NCBI GenBank assembly: GCA_003550325.1
Contig: QKWP01000220.1
Coordinates: 342,091-406,090, forward strand
Reading direction: 5' to 3'
Length of the DNA stretch: 64,000 bases
DNA from: Gigaspora rosea
Taxonomy: Eukaryota > Glomeromycota > Glomeromycetes > Diversisporales > Gigasporaceae
Shown piece after piece: positions 1-10,902 of the stretch (within the stretch, counting starts at the first letter, position 1; the number at the start of each line of letters is the position of its first letter). Position numbers and translations under genes: made by a program. The notes below the pieces were generated by a model. That model was given only the letters and a program-made list of their open reading frames with translations, ran no database searches and was not told the DNA's origin.

Positions 1-1
1 A

Positions 2-885
2 ATGTCTGATAAAGAAGAAATTACTGATATCATTAGCAAATTAGGTCAATCGAGTTTTACTGATTATCAAAAATTAGCAGATAAGGGAGATTGTAAGGGA
101 ATATTTATGCTTGGTCATTGCTATGAACATGGAATTGGCGTTAAAAAAGATTTGTATAAGGCATTCACACACTATCAAAAATCAGCAGAATTGAATAATC
201 CTTATGGGATGTATAAAGTTGGCCAATGTTATATTAATAGAATTGGAGTTGAAAAGAATGAACACAAGGCATTTACCTGTATGTAAAATCAGCAAATGCA
301 GGAAATTCTAACGGAATGTATCAAGTTGGGGTTTGTTATGATTTAGGAATTGGAGTTGAAACCGATGAGCAAAAAGCATTTGAACACTATAAAAGTTCTG
401 CTAAAGCAGGCAATTCGAAAGGAATCTTTAAAATAGCTATTTTATCTGCTGAAAAGGGACATGCTGATGGTATGATTCAGGCTGGAAATTGTTATCTTCA
501 AGGAATTGGAGTTAAAAAAGACGACCACCAAGCATTTATTTGGTCAAAAAAATCAGAAGAGAAGGGAAATTCTAACGGAATAAATTATGTTGGATATTGT
601 TATGAACATGGAATTGGAGTCAAGAAAGATAAATATGAGGCATTCGCACACTATAAAAAATCAGCAGAATTGAATAATTCTAATGGAATGTTTCAAGTTG
701 GCTTCTGTTATTATCATGGGATAGGAGTTGTAATGGATAAACACAAAGCATTTGAGCATTACTTAAAATCAGCTAAAATGGACAATTCTGATTCTAACGG
801 AATCTATAAAACTGCCATTTGTTACTATTATGGAATTGGTGTGGAAAAAAATACAGATAAATATTGCGAATGGATCGCAAAGTAA
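2..885 (+). CDS. Sel1-like repeat protein (one frameshift)
   Basis: The protein is almost entirely Sel1-like repeats (about 36-residue TPR-like helical pairs), seen as about seven units with the recurring pattern G-[IM]-x3-G-x-C-Y-x2-GIGV-x-K-x4-A-F-x-HY-x-K-SA. Sel1 proteins usually act as scaffolds in signalling or ER quality control; the partner here is unknown. ATG at position 2 starts a plausible N-terminus (MSDKEEITDIISKLGQ), so the gene may be complete at the 5' side. The reading frame breaks once, near 283-291: the frame up to HKAFT continues in the next frame as YVKSANAGNSNGMYQVG, so one base is missing. One repeat is internally shortened (about 430-450, GIFKIAILSAEKGHADGM). It ends at TAA 883-885. 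The family is greatly expanded in Glomeromycotina. I am sure of the family, less sure that the gene is functional. Confidence 0.85.
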
Positions 886-1072
886 GTTATTTCTTAATTT
901 TTAGCATACTTTTTTTTTTATATTTTAAACATCACTCATACAATTTTAATTATTAGAGAGTAAGTAATAAGAAATTATTAATATATATTGAAATCTGCAA
1001 TTCAGTGAAATTAAAAACATGAGCATAAATAAATATTTCCTTTTCAAATAATTCGATAACATAACATTAACC

Positions 1073-2841
1073 ATTCTAACTATTCTTTTTGTTTATTTTA
1101 TTTACGTTATTATTGCATTATATTCCATGATATTAGTGCGTAAGTTATATAGAACCAGAAATAATTTAATTTAAAAATCTCGTTACAGTAATTCTAACTA
1201 TTCTTTTTGTTTATTTTATTTACGTCATTCATTACATTATATTCCATGATATTAGTTTGTAAGTTATATAGAACCAGAAATAATTTAATTTAAAAATCTC
1301 GTTACAGTAATTCTAACTATTCTTTTTGTTTATTTTATTTACGTCATTCATTACATTATATTCCATGATATTAGTTTGTAAGTTATATAGAACCAGAAAT
1401 AATTTAATTTAAAAATCTCGTTACAGTAATTCTAACTATTCTTTTTGTTTATTTTATTTACGTCATTCATTACATTATATTCCATGATATTAGTTTGTAA
1501 GTTATATAGAACCAGAAATAATTTAATTTAAAAATCTCGTTACAGTAATTCTAACTATTCTTTTTGTTTATTTTATTTACGTCATTCATTACATTATATT
1601 CCATGATATTAGTTTGTAAGTTATATAGAACCAGAAATAATTTAATTTAAAAATCTCGTTACAGTAATTCTAACTATTCTTTTTGTTTATTTTATTTACG
1701 TCATTCATTACATTATATTCCATGATATTAGTTTGTAAGTTATATAGAACCAGAAATAATTTAATTTAAAAATCTCGTTACAGTAATTCTAACTATTCTT
1801 TTTGTTTATTTTATTTACGTCATTCATTACATTATATTCCATGATATTAGTTTGTAAGTTATATAGAACCAGAAATAATTTAATTTAAAAATCTCGTTAC
1901 AGTAATTCTAACTATTCTTTTTGTTTATTTTATTTACGTCATTCATTACATTATATTCCATGATATTAGTTTGTAAGTTATATAGAACCAGAAATAATTT
2001 AATTTAAAAATCTCGTTACAGTAATTCTAACTATTCTTTTTGTTTATTTTATTTACGTCATTCATTACATTATATTCCATGATATTAGTTTGTAAGTTAT
2101 ATAGAACCAGAAATAATTTAATTTAAAAATCTCGTTACAGTAATTCTAACTATTCTTTTTGTTTATTTTATTTACGTCATTCATTACATTATATTCCATG
2201 ATATTAGTTTGTAAGTTATATAGAACCAGAAATAATTTAATTTAAAAATCTCGTTACAGTAATTCTAACTATTCTTTTTGTTTATTTTATTTACGTCATT
2301 CATTACATTATATTCCATGATATTAGTTTGTAAGTTATATAGAACCAGAAATAATTTAATTTAAAAATCTCGTTACAGTAATTCTAACTATTCTTTTTGT
2401 TTATTTTATTTACGTCATTCATTACATTATATTCCATGATATTAGTTTGTAAGTTATATAGAACCAGAAATAATTTAATTTAAAAATCTCGTTACAGTAA
2501 TTCTAACTATTCTTTTTGTTTATTTTATTTACGTCATTCATTACATTATATTCCATGATATTAGTGCGTAAGTTATATAGAACCAGAAATAATTTAATTT
2601 AAAAATCTCGTTACAGTAATTCTAACTATTCTTTTTGTTTATTTTATTTACGTCATTCATTACATTATATTCCATGATATTAGTGCGTAAGTTATATAGA
2701 ACCAGAAATAATTTAATTTAAAAATCTCGTTACAGTAATTCTAACTATTCTTTTTTTTATTTTATTTACATTATATTCCATGATATTAGGAGGTAAGTTA
2801 TATGAAACCAGAAATAATTTAATTTAAAAATCTTGTTACAG
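1073..2841. repeat. Tandem array of fifteen 119-bp repeats
   Basis: Units begin with attctaactattctttttg at 1073, 1191, 1310, 1429 and then every 119 bp to 2738. Middle copies are virtually identical; the edge copies differ by small indels and by ttagtgcg replacing ttagtttg. The array is bracketed by the same motif (attcgataacataa-N-attaacc) at about 1051 and 2846. Each unit contains GTAAGT and, 49 nt further, TTACAG, i.e. a potential splice donor and acceptor. The high identity points to recent expansion or homogenisation. No coding capacity is seen. Confidence 0.97.
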
Positions 2842-2937
2842 TAATTCGATAACATAATATTAACCATTCTAACTATTCTATTTATTCTATTTATTTTTGT
2901 TTATTTTATTTACATTATTAATTACATTCTTACAAAG

Positions 2938-4289
2938 AAATTCTAAACACGGCAAATGTGAAAATTGTAATGAAAATAATACTCAACCAGCATGGTGTCT
3001 GACATGTGATCCCGACATCATTGCACAAGGATGGACAAGTAGAAACAAAGATGTTGATGATTGTATCAGAAAATTTCAACTTAGAGCAAATAAATACGAA
3101 GATGCAATTGAATGGATTCCTTTTGATGGATTATTTGATGTTAAAGAAATTGGCAAAGGGGGATTTGGCTCTGTATATTCTGCGACTTGGTTGGATGGCA
3201 TAAGAAACATTGATCATAATAAAAATAGAGCACGTGAAACATCCAGTACTGTTGCACTCAAGACTTTATCTAGTACAAAGGAAAATAATTTTGATTTTTT
3301 AAAAGAAGTAAGTTAATTTATCATTTGTATAATTTATCTAAACAGTTAGTTTATTGAACTAATTAATTAATTAATAACATTACCAAGTTTAAAAACCATG
3401 TGCAGTGTATAAATTGGGGTAGTAAACTTAAAATATATGGATTGACGCAAAATACAGAAACCAACGAGTACTTGATGGTGTTGCAATATGCTGATAAAGG
3501 AAATCTCCACAAGTTTTTAAAAACAAGTTTTAGAGAACTTAAATGGGAACTTAAATTAAAACAACTTAAAGAGATTTCATATGATTTATATCAAATTCAT
3601 AGAGCTGGATACGTTCATGCTGACTTTCATAGCGGTAATATTTTACAAAATCAATACAGTGAAAAGAATATTCAATCTTACGTTGCTGATCTTGGATTAT
3701 CCAAAAAGAAAGACGAACAAAAATTAAATGATGAAATTTATGGTGTCATGCCTTATGTTGCTCCCGAAGTTTTATTAGGTGGGAAATTTACACAGGCAGC
3801 TGATATTTATAGCTTTGGTGTTATTATGGCTGAAATGTCAACTGGAAAAAGGCCTTTCGATGAGCAGGAATTTGGTGCTAAACTTGCAGTAAGGATCTGC
3901 AAAGGAGAACGACCAGAATTTGCTCCTGGAACCCCCGAATTCTATGTTGAATTAGCTAAGAAATGCATGGATTCTGATCCACAAAAACGACCTAGTGCAT
4001 GGGATGTTTATTATAAAATTAGTGTTTGGTTTGAGGATAAAAATAAAATTAGAGGACAATTCTTAGATGCTGATAAAGTTATTAAAACATTACCAATAAA
4101 CTCACCAAGTCATCCGGATCATATGTACACCAGCAAACTTATCAGCACAAAATTAATTTTAAATGCGATTAAAGAAGGTAATTTATTTTTTAAATTTATA
4201 TATTAAATTATGTACTATATAAGAATAATAAATGAATCTTTTGTTATTTAGTCGATTCTACTCAAATTAAACTTGATATTTCTAAATAA
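2938..4289 (+). CDS. TKL-type protein kinase, three exons seen, 5' end unresolved
   Basis: Exon 2938(?)-3307, intron 3308-3387 (GTAAGT..AAG, phase 0), exon 3388-4177, intron 4178-4251 (phase 1), exon 4252-4289 ending VDSTQIKLDISK then TAA. The exons join without frame loss. It opens with a cysteine-rich stretch (CENC...WCLTC) that resembles Glomeromycotina kinases, then the glycine loop GKGGFGSVY, the VALK lysine, the catalytic loop HADFHSGNIL, DLGLSKK in place of DFG, and GVMPYVAPEVL. All key kinase positions are present, so an active Ser/Thr or dual-specificity kinase is likely. The first exon seen has no in-frame ATG and is open back to 2873, so the true start lies in an exon upstream, possibly beyond the 119-bp array, or was lost to it. 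The substrate is unknown. Confidence 0.88.
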
Positions 4290-4974
4290 AGTTTTTAAAG
4301 TTATGTAGGATCAATTAAATTATAAATATATATTATATTTCAGTATTTATTAAAACTGAGAAAATTTGAATTACTTTCATCCTGAGTAATCTTTTGACCT
4401 GAATTTTAACCCAATATTATATAACTCTGTGTTACAAAAAGAATTTCAAATATCTTCGACCCAATTATGTAACTTTTTAAATTGAATAATCCTTCAACCT
4501 AAATAATCCTTTGACCTATAGGCTAACTTTCTCACGATTGGTTGATTAATAAAATCGAATAACACTTTATGATTGGTTATTTATACTAACATGTGATAAT
4601 CAACCAATCAAATTTTAATTAACTCTTTTTTAACTTTTGTTATAACGATAACGACGAAAAAGAAAAGTCGACCGACATATAGCATATTAATGTTTCTCAC
4701 GTCACGGACCCGTGGGTCCACGAAATCATTTGATGCTTTAAGTATTTTAAAGAAAATGATTCTTCATTTGAGCAAATGCGAAAGATTTTTTGTTCAACTT
4801 TATTAGGAATCATTGAAAATATAGTACTAATTATACTAATACAATGTCTTTATATATATTCGCGTACTTAGTGATACGTGGTTTATTTATATTGTGAAGC
4901 GTAATGAAGATTTATCATTATGTGCCAAGAATTTTAAATTAAAAATATTAAAGTTTTCTTTTTTTCTATATAAA
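4290..4974. other. Intergenic; short inverted repeat and a GC-rich near-palindrome
   Basis: No gene seen. gattggttgatta at 4536-4548 is inverted at 4597-4609 (13-bp arms), a possible small foldback element. A near-palindrome cacggacccgtgggtccacg lies at about 4697-4716; related GGACCC...GGTCC motifs occur near 55,905 and 56,230. Confidence 0.5.
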
Positions 4975-5502
4975 TCAATCTTTAGAGTATTGTGTATTAA
5001 TCATAAGATTGTATGTTTCTTTAAACCACATGTTGCAACAACTTTCAATTTGTCTTTCATCGCTATTTTTTACTTTTTTTTTCATAAAACTTTTAAAGTT
5101 TTTGTGTCTTGCTGGTTCAACATTTTTTGAAAATGCAAGATCTTCAAAATATACATTCATAAGACTATCAACGATTTTTTTTTCACTTACAAGGTTGAAG
5201 TTAATATATATATTTTTTTTATAAATTTCCTTAATTTTAGCTGCTATAGTGGTTTCAAAATCAGAGCAGCAGACCAAAAATGTAGGAATCTTTTTCCATA
5301 GATCTCTCGGCAATTCTTGTTTGTATAAAATTGATCTTTCCTTTTCTAGTTTGATTATATCTTGTTCATTAATAGTACGGTTATTCCAGATTTTTAAAAA
5401 ACAGTAATATTTCCCGAAATTTGCTCTTATAAAATCTAACTCCTTGTGGGTCATTTGAATAGAACTGTTTATTAATTTTTTTTTTATTTTTTCAGATAGC
5501 AT
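4975..5502 (-). CDS. Hypothetical protein, 175 aa
   Basis: An uninterrupted single-exon reading frame with an ATG start at 5502 (MLSEKIKKKLINSS...) and a stop at 4975. The protein is lysine-rich and mostly helical, with a mid-segment FLVCCSDFETTIAAKIKE and a C-terminal CCNMWFKETYNLM. No signal peptide or clear membrane segment is seen, and I do not recognise a family. That it is a real gene is supported by the decayed second copy just downstream on the + coordinate axis (5679-5835), which keeps the same order of conserved words. Function unknown. Confidence 0.6.
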   Translation of the reverse strand: MLSEKIKKKLINSSIQMTHKELDFIRANFGKYYCFLKIWNNRTINEQDIIKLEKERSILYKQELPRDLWKKIPTFLVCCSDFETTIAAKIKEIYKKNIYINFNLVSEKKIVDSLMNVYFEDLAFSKNVEPARHKNFKSFMKKKVKNSDERQIESCCNMWFKETYNLMINTQYSKD

Positions 5503-5678
5503 TTTTATTTAAAATGTTATATTCGAATGTTTATGAAGAATATTTGAGGTTTATATTCATGATTTTTTAATAAAAAATTTTTTTGAAACTCAATTAATAT
5601 ATTTATTATGATTTAAAATATTTAATTCAGTAATTGAATTGTGTTAATATTATTTCTATTATTAAAATGCAAATTTTG

Positions 5679-5835
5679 GTATTAATCTTAAGATTATTTG
5701 TATTTTGCAACAAATTTCTAATTCACTGTTATTTTTTATGTTGCCTTTCATAAAATTTATAAAGCTTTCGCATCTAGATGATTTTTTGACAATGCGATCT
5801 CATCAAAATATTTATTCATAAGAATATAATAAAGA
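5679..5835 (-). pseudogene. Decayed partial copy of the 175-aa gene
   Basis: On the + strand the words attaatcttaagatt, ttgcctttcataaaa, gcatctagatgattttttga and tcatcaaaatatttattcataag parallel 4996-5165 of the neighbouring gene in the same order. They carry many substitutions and indels and no open frame. It looks like an old tandem duplication that has lost its reading frame. Confidence 0.65.
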
Positions 5836-6092
5836 TGTTATAATACACTATTGTTATTTTTATTGATTTGTTAATTGAATTCTTCGGATTGATGAATAAA
5901 TTTAATCTAAAATCAAAATTTAAAGGTTATACAATGCGATGAATAAATATAAATTAGTGTTTCGAATATACTTTCAAAATTCTATACACAAATACTTCTA
6001 TAACAGCTTTTACAATCAAATTTTTGAACGGAGAAAATAAAATTAAAAATTAGAGATGTGACTTGTTATTTACTGAATATAAATTTACTAGG

Positions 6093-6120
6093 TCTTAGAC
6101 CCGGGCATTGCTCCGGGTGC
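6093..6120. repeat. GC-rich hairpin acccggg..cccgggt type with T-run
   Basis: acccgggcattgctccgggt forms a short hairpin (arms acccgg/ccgggt) in extremely AT-rich DNA, followed by gctagttttttaatttttt. It marks the start of a low-complexity block that also holds inverted telomere-like words (ttaggattagggtta at about 6203) and the GC-rich phrase ctttcgctacggctgtcgcc at about 6427. Possibly an end of a short interspersed element; inference only. Confidence 0.45.
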
Positions 6121-6477
6121 TAGTTTTTTAATTTTTTTTAGTTTTTAAATTTTTAAAATCAAAGTTTAAATAAAATATTAGTTTCTTTTTAAATTTAGAA
6201 TTAGGATTAGGGTTATAGTTAGAATTATAATTAGTTATAGTTAGTTTTTTTTATTTTTTTTATTTTTTAAATTCTTAAAATTTTATATAAAGTATCATAT
6301 TAGTTTTTATTTAATTTTATTAGTCAAAATTTAAATATATTATTAGTTAATAAATTTAGATTAAGATTTTTATTATATTTATAAAAATTTTTTTAGTTTT
6401 TTAAGTTATAAAAATCAAGTTTATACTTTCGCTACGGCTGTCGCCTCCACTTCAGTATTTTTACTAAAACCTATTAT

Positions 6478-6596
6478 ACCCTAACTCTAACCCTAACCCT
6501 AACCCTAATCCTAACTCTAACCTTAACCCTAACCCTAACCCTAACCCTAACCCTAACTTTAACTCTAGCCCTAACCCTAATCCTAATTTCTAATTC
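6478..6596. repeat. Interstitial telomere-like CCCTAA repeats
   Basis: About 17-19 consecutive hexamers of CCCTAA type (variants CTCTAA, CCTTAA, TCCTAA, CTTTAA). TTAGGG is the common fungal telomere repeat, so this is an interstitial telomeric sequence. The degeneracy suggests age. It lies inside the window, not at an end. Confidence 0.9.
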
Positions 6597-6649
6597 TAAC
6601 TAATTCTAATTTTAAAATTTCTAATTCTAACTTTAATTCTATTTTTATC

Positions 6650-7935
6650 ATAAAACTTAACAAATATAAAGTTTAATATACTAATATAATATAATTTTAT
6701 TAATAGAACAAAATTAATTAGTATATAAAGATAGAATTAATTAGTAAAATTTTAAAATTTTTCAAATTTTTAAAAATTTTAATAATAAAATTTTTGAAAA
6801 TTTAAAGATTTTCAAAATTTTACTAATAAATTCTATCTTTATGTTCTAAGTAACCTAATTTTACACAAAAATCTACATTAGAAAATATATTATAATTTTA
6901 TATTTATTAATTTTAAAGAAAAGATGCAAAATTTTGGAATTTTTGATGAAAAAATCCAAAATTCAGTATCATTTTCTTATTATTTATAAAATAGAAAGTT
7001 TAATATGCTAATATGATCTAATATTATGTTTAAAACAAAATTACTTAGTGCATAAAGATAGAATTCATTAGTAAAATTTTGAAAATCTTGAAATTTTCAA
7101 TAATTTTATTAATAAAATTTTTGAAAATCTCAATATTTTCAAAATTTTACTAATGTATTCTATTATTATGCTCTAAGTAACCTGATTCTACATTAAAATC
7201 TACATTAGAGAAATATATTATAATTTTATATTTATTAATTTTAAAGAAAAGATGCGGAATTTTGGAAATTTTGATGAAAAAATCCAAAATTCAGTATCAT
7301 TTTTTTATTAGTTATAAAATAGAAAGTTTAATATGTTAATATGATATAATTTTATCTTTAGAACAATATTACTTAGGGTATAAAAATAGAATTCATTAGT
7401 AAAATTTTGAAAATTTTGAAATTTTCAAAAATTTTATTAATAAAATTTTTGAAAATTTCAAGATTTTCAAAATTTTACTAATGAATTCTATCTTTATGCT
7501 CTAAGTAACCTGATTCTACTCTAAAATCTACATTAAAGAAATATATTATAATTTTATATTTATTAATTTTAAAGAAAAGATGCGGAATTTTGGAAATTTT
7601 GATAAAAAAATCCAAAATTTAGTATCATTTTCTTATTATTTATAAAATAGAAAATTTAATATACTGATATGATATAATTTTATCCTTAGAACAATATTAC
7701 TTAGAGCATAAAGATAGAATTAATTAGTAAAATTTTGAAAATCTTGAAATTTTCAATAATTTTATTAATAAAAATTTTGAAAATTTCAAGATTTTCAAAA
7801 TTTTACTAATTAATCCTATCTTTATACTCTAAGTAACCTGATTCTACACCAAAATCTACATTAGAAAAATATATTATTATTTTATATTTATTAAATTTAA
7901 AGAAAAGATGCAGAATTTTGGAATTTTTGATGAAA
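6650..7935. repeat. Four tandem 328-bp repeats, each with a large palindrome
   Basis: The word aagtttaatat and its variants recur at 6669, 6996, 7324 and 7652, giving a period of 327-328 bp over about 3.9 copies. Every unit holds a roughly 130-bp imperfect palindrome running from ataaagatagaatt..agtaaaatttt through aataaaattttt to aaaattttact..ttctatctttat. The rest of each unit carries gatgcggaattttgg and atccaaaattcagtatcatt. No ORF. Likely tandem copies of a foldback element, or a satellite derived from one. Confidence 0.88.
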
Positions 7936-7984
7936 ACATGTAAAATTAAAATTTCAAAAACATATGAAAAATTGCAGACTTCCG

Positions 7985-9025
7985 GAAGTGATTTTCTCAA
8001 CAACTACTGATTCAAATTAGCTCAAATTTTTACAGTACTGCAGTAGATGTAATTTATGCAGGGCCAGAACATACTAAAATATCAGCTTAATTGGATTTGT
8101 AGTTTTTGAGAAATTGCTTAAAAACTAAATTTTATAATTTTAAAAAAATTATTAATAGTTTTCAAGTAGTTTCTCAAAAACTACTAATTCAAATTAGCTA
8201 AAATTTTAATATATTGTAATTATATATTATAACTATATACAGTTAAAATTTTATCCAATTTGGATCAATAGTTGTTAAGAAAATTACAATTAGATTTAAT
8301 ATAAATTTAATGTATATTTTCAAAAATTAGAAATTTATATATAGTTCCGGGAGTAATTTTCTCAGCAACTACTGATTCAAATTGAATGAAATTTTTACTG
8401 TTAATATATATAAATTAAGGCTACAAGATATTAAATTTTTAGCTAAATTGAATTAATAGTTTTGTAGTAATTAGTAAAAATCTTATATAAAACTATACAT
8501 ATATAGATTTTTTAAAAAAATCAGGTATAATTTTTAAGTAATTGCTAAAGAACTACCAAACCAAATTTGATAAAATTTTAATATGTTGTAGCCAGATATA
8601 GAATTTATTAACAGTAAAAATTTTATTTAAATCTGATCAGTAGTTGCTGAGAAAATTACTTCCGGATCTTTATATAAATTTAGTATATATGTAACAAAAA
8701 AGACAAATTTTATAAAAATATATATAATGATTCAGAAGCAATTTTCTCAGCAACTACTGATTCAAATTGAATAAAATTTTTACAGTAGATGTATTTAATA
8801 CAGGGCCAGAATATACTAAAATTTCAGCTTAATTGGATTTGTAGTTTTTGAAAAATTGCTTAAAAACTATAAATAATTTTAAAACTATTGTTTATAGTTT
8901 TCAAGTAATTTCTCAAGAACTATTAATTCAAATTTGATAAAATTTTAATATAATGTAGGCAAATATAATATTTATTTATAGTTAAAATTTTATCCAATTT
9001 GGATTAGTAGTTTTTGAGAAATTTG
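7985..9025. repeat. Field of alternating direct and inverted motifs
   Basis: The motif tctcaacaactactgattca and variants occur directly at about 7992, 8172, 8358, 8545, 8735 and 8910. Between them it appears inverted (ggatttgtagtttttgag and variants) at about 8094, 8263, 8450, 8635, 8840 and 8998. The 7989-8125 and 8733-8870 blocks also share gggccagaa-c/t-atactaaaat. The arrangement could be nested foldback elements or the degraded 3' side of the neighbouring Helitron. No coding sequence. Confidence 0.7.
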
Positions 9026-9144
9026 TAATTGAATTTAGTATAATTTATAATTTTATATACAATTAATTAATATAATACTTTTATTTTTTTACAATTATAA
9101 TATTTTTAAATATATACAATTAATTAAATAATAATTACTTTTAA

Positions 9145-9228
9145 ACTATATACAAACTATATACAAACTATATACAAATTATATACAAATTATATACAAA
9201 TTATTTACAAATTATATATAAATTAAAT
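9145..9228. repeat. 11-bp satellite (tatacaaatta)n
   Basis: About seven copies of an 11-bp word tatacaaa(c/t)ta, progressively degenerate to the right, directly beyond the 3' end of the Helitron helicase frame. Confidence 0.85.
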
Positions 9229-9256
9229 AAAGAATACTTTTAAAAATATATACAAA

Positions 9257-10902
9257 TTATTTAGAAAAAACTTCTTTATATACAATATTATTAGTATATA
9301 CACCATCTTTTCCTTCAACATGACCATTTTTAACTAATATTTTAATATTATCTTTTGAATGAACTCTTGATAAAGCTACATATAATTGCCCATGTGTAAA
9401 AACAGATTTTGGCAAATATAAACCCATAATTGGAATTGTTTGACCTTGAGCTTTATTTATAGTCATTGCAAAAGATAATTTAATTGGAAATTGTTTTCTT
9501 ACTAATTGAAATGGAAGGTCAGCATCACTTGGAGATAATCTTATTCTTGGTATAAAGACTCTACTTCCTTGATTTATTCCTATTAATATCTCAGCTTCAA
9601 TTAAATAATGGTAACACTCCTTAACTATTATTTTGTACCATTAACTAATCCTTCAGTTGGATTAAGATTTCTTAAAAGAATAATAGGAGCATTCTTTTTT
9701 AATATTAGTTGATGAGGTGGCATTCCACTTGGTGTTAATGTATTTAAGAATTCAATTGGATAAAGACTTTGATCCACTTGTTCTTCATCCTCAACAGAAT
9801 CTGCTGATAAATATTCAATTCTTTCCTCATTCTCATCATCAGATATTTTATCTAATATTTGGTGATTAATTTTTTCAACATCAACATTTTTTGATGTGAG
9901 AATTGCTCTATTTTTAAGATAATCTTTATTCTTATAATTTGATTGAATGTCATTAAAGATTTCTGATATTAAATCATTAATGTCTTCACTATTTAAAACA
10001 ATCTCATCAGGTAATTTAATAATGTCTTCACCAATATCAGAATAAACAGGTACTTTTCCTTCACCAACTTGTAACAGAAAATCAACAAAATTTTTTTGTT
10101 CAGGATCATTTTGTTGTTGAACTCTCATATTAATTGTTAATTTCATTGTTTGAAAATGTTTCCAAAGTTCAGAAAATTTTAAACATGAATCAACAATTTT
10201 TTCTCTAGTTCCTCTAATAATAACAGGAAGTATTTGTCTAAAATCACCACCAAGAATTATTATTTTTCCTCCAAATGGTTCATCAACTCCAGTAATATCT
10301 CTAAAAGTTCCGTCAACTGCTTCATATAATAATTTATTAAGCATTGTTGCTTCATCCCATAATATTGCTTTAGCATCCTGAATTAATTTAGCTAAATCAG
10401 ATTGTTTTTCAATATTTAATGTAGTATTTTCAGTTACTTGTAATGGAATTTTAAATCTTGAATGAGCAGTTCTTCCACCACTCATTAATAAAGCAGCAAT
10501 TCCTGATGATACTACAGCAATTGCAATTCCATTTAAAGCACTTGATGATCTTATATGAGCTAATATCATATTATATAAATATGTTTTTCCAGTTCCTCCA
10601 GGTCCATCAACAAAAAATAATTTTTGATTAATTTTACCATTAATTGATTTAATTACAGTATCAAAAATTAATTTCTGATCACTATTTAATTTATCAAGAT
10701 TTAATAAAGTTTGATTAATATCATCTTGATTATAATTTAATTCTTCAGTAATTAAATCAGGTTGTTGATTATTTTCAAGTAAAGAATAATCAGGTATTGG
10801 AAGGTCTGGATAATTAGATAAAGTTAATCCATTTTGAATTAAAAACTTTTCCATTTGAGCCAATGCTTTTGTAATTGCTAAATCTAAATTATCTCCTTTT
10901 CT
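9257..10902 (-). pseudogene. Helitron Pif1-like helicase region, frameshifted
   Basis: A 5'-3' superfamily 1B helicase with Walker A GPGGTGKT, the SGIAALLMSGGRTAHS motif, Walker B ILWDEATM, LGGDFRQILPV, LTINMRV and, after another shift near 9640, NKAQGQT and VALSRV. The long middle frame (9628-10863) is intact over 411 codons. The joins at about 10900 and about 9635 each need a small indel to restore continuity with the Rep part and the C-terminal motifs. It lies downstream of the Rep part in the same element. Confidence 0.92.
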
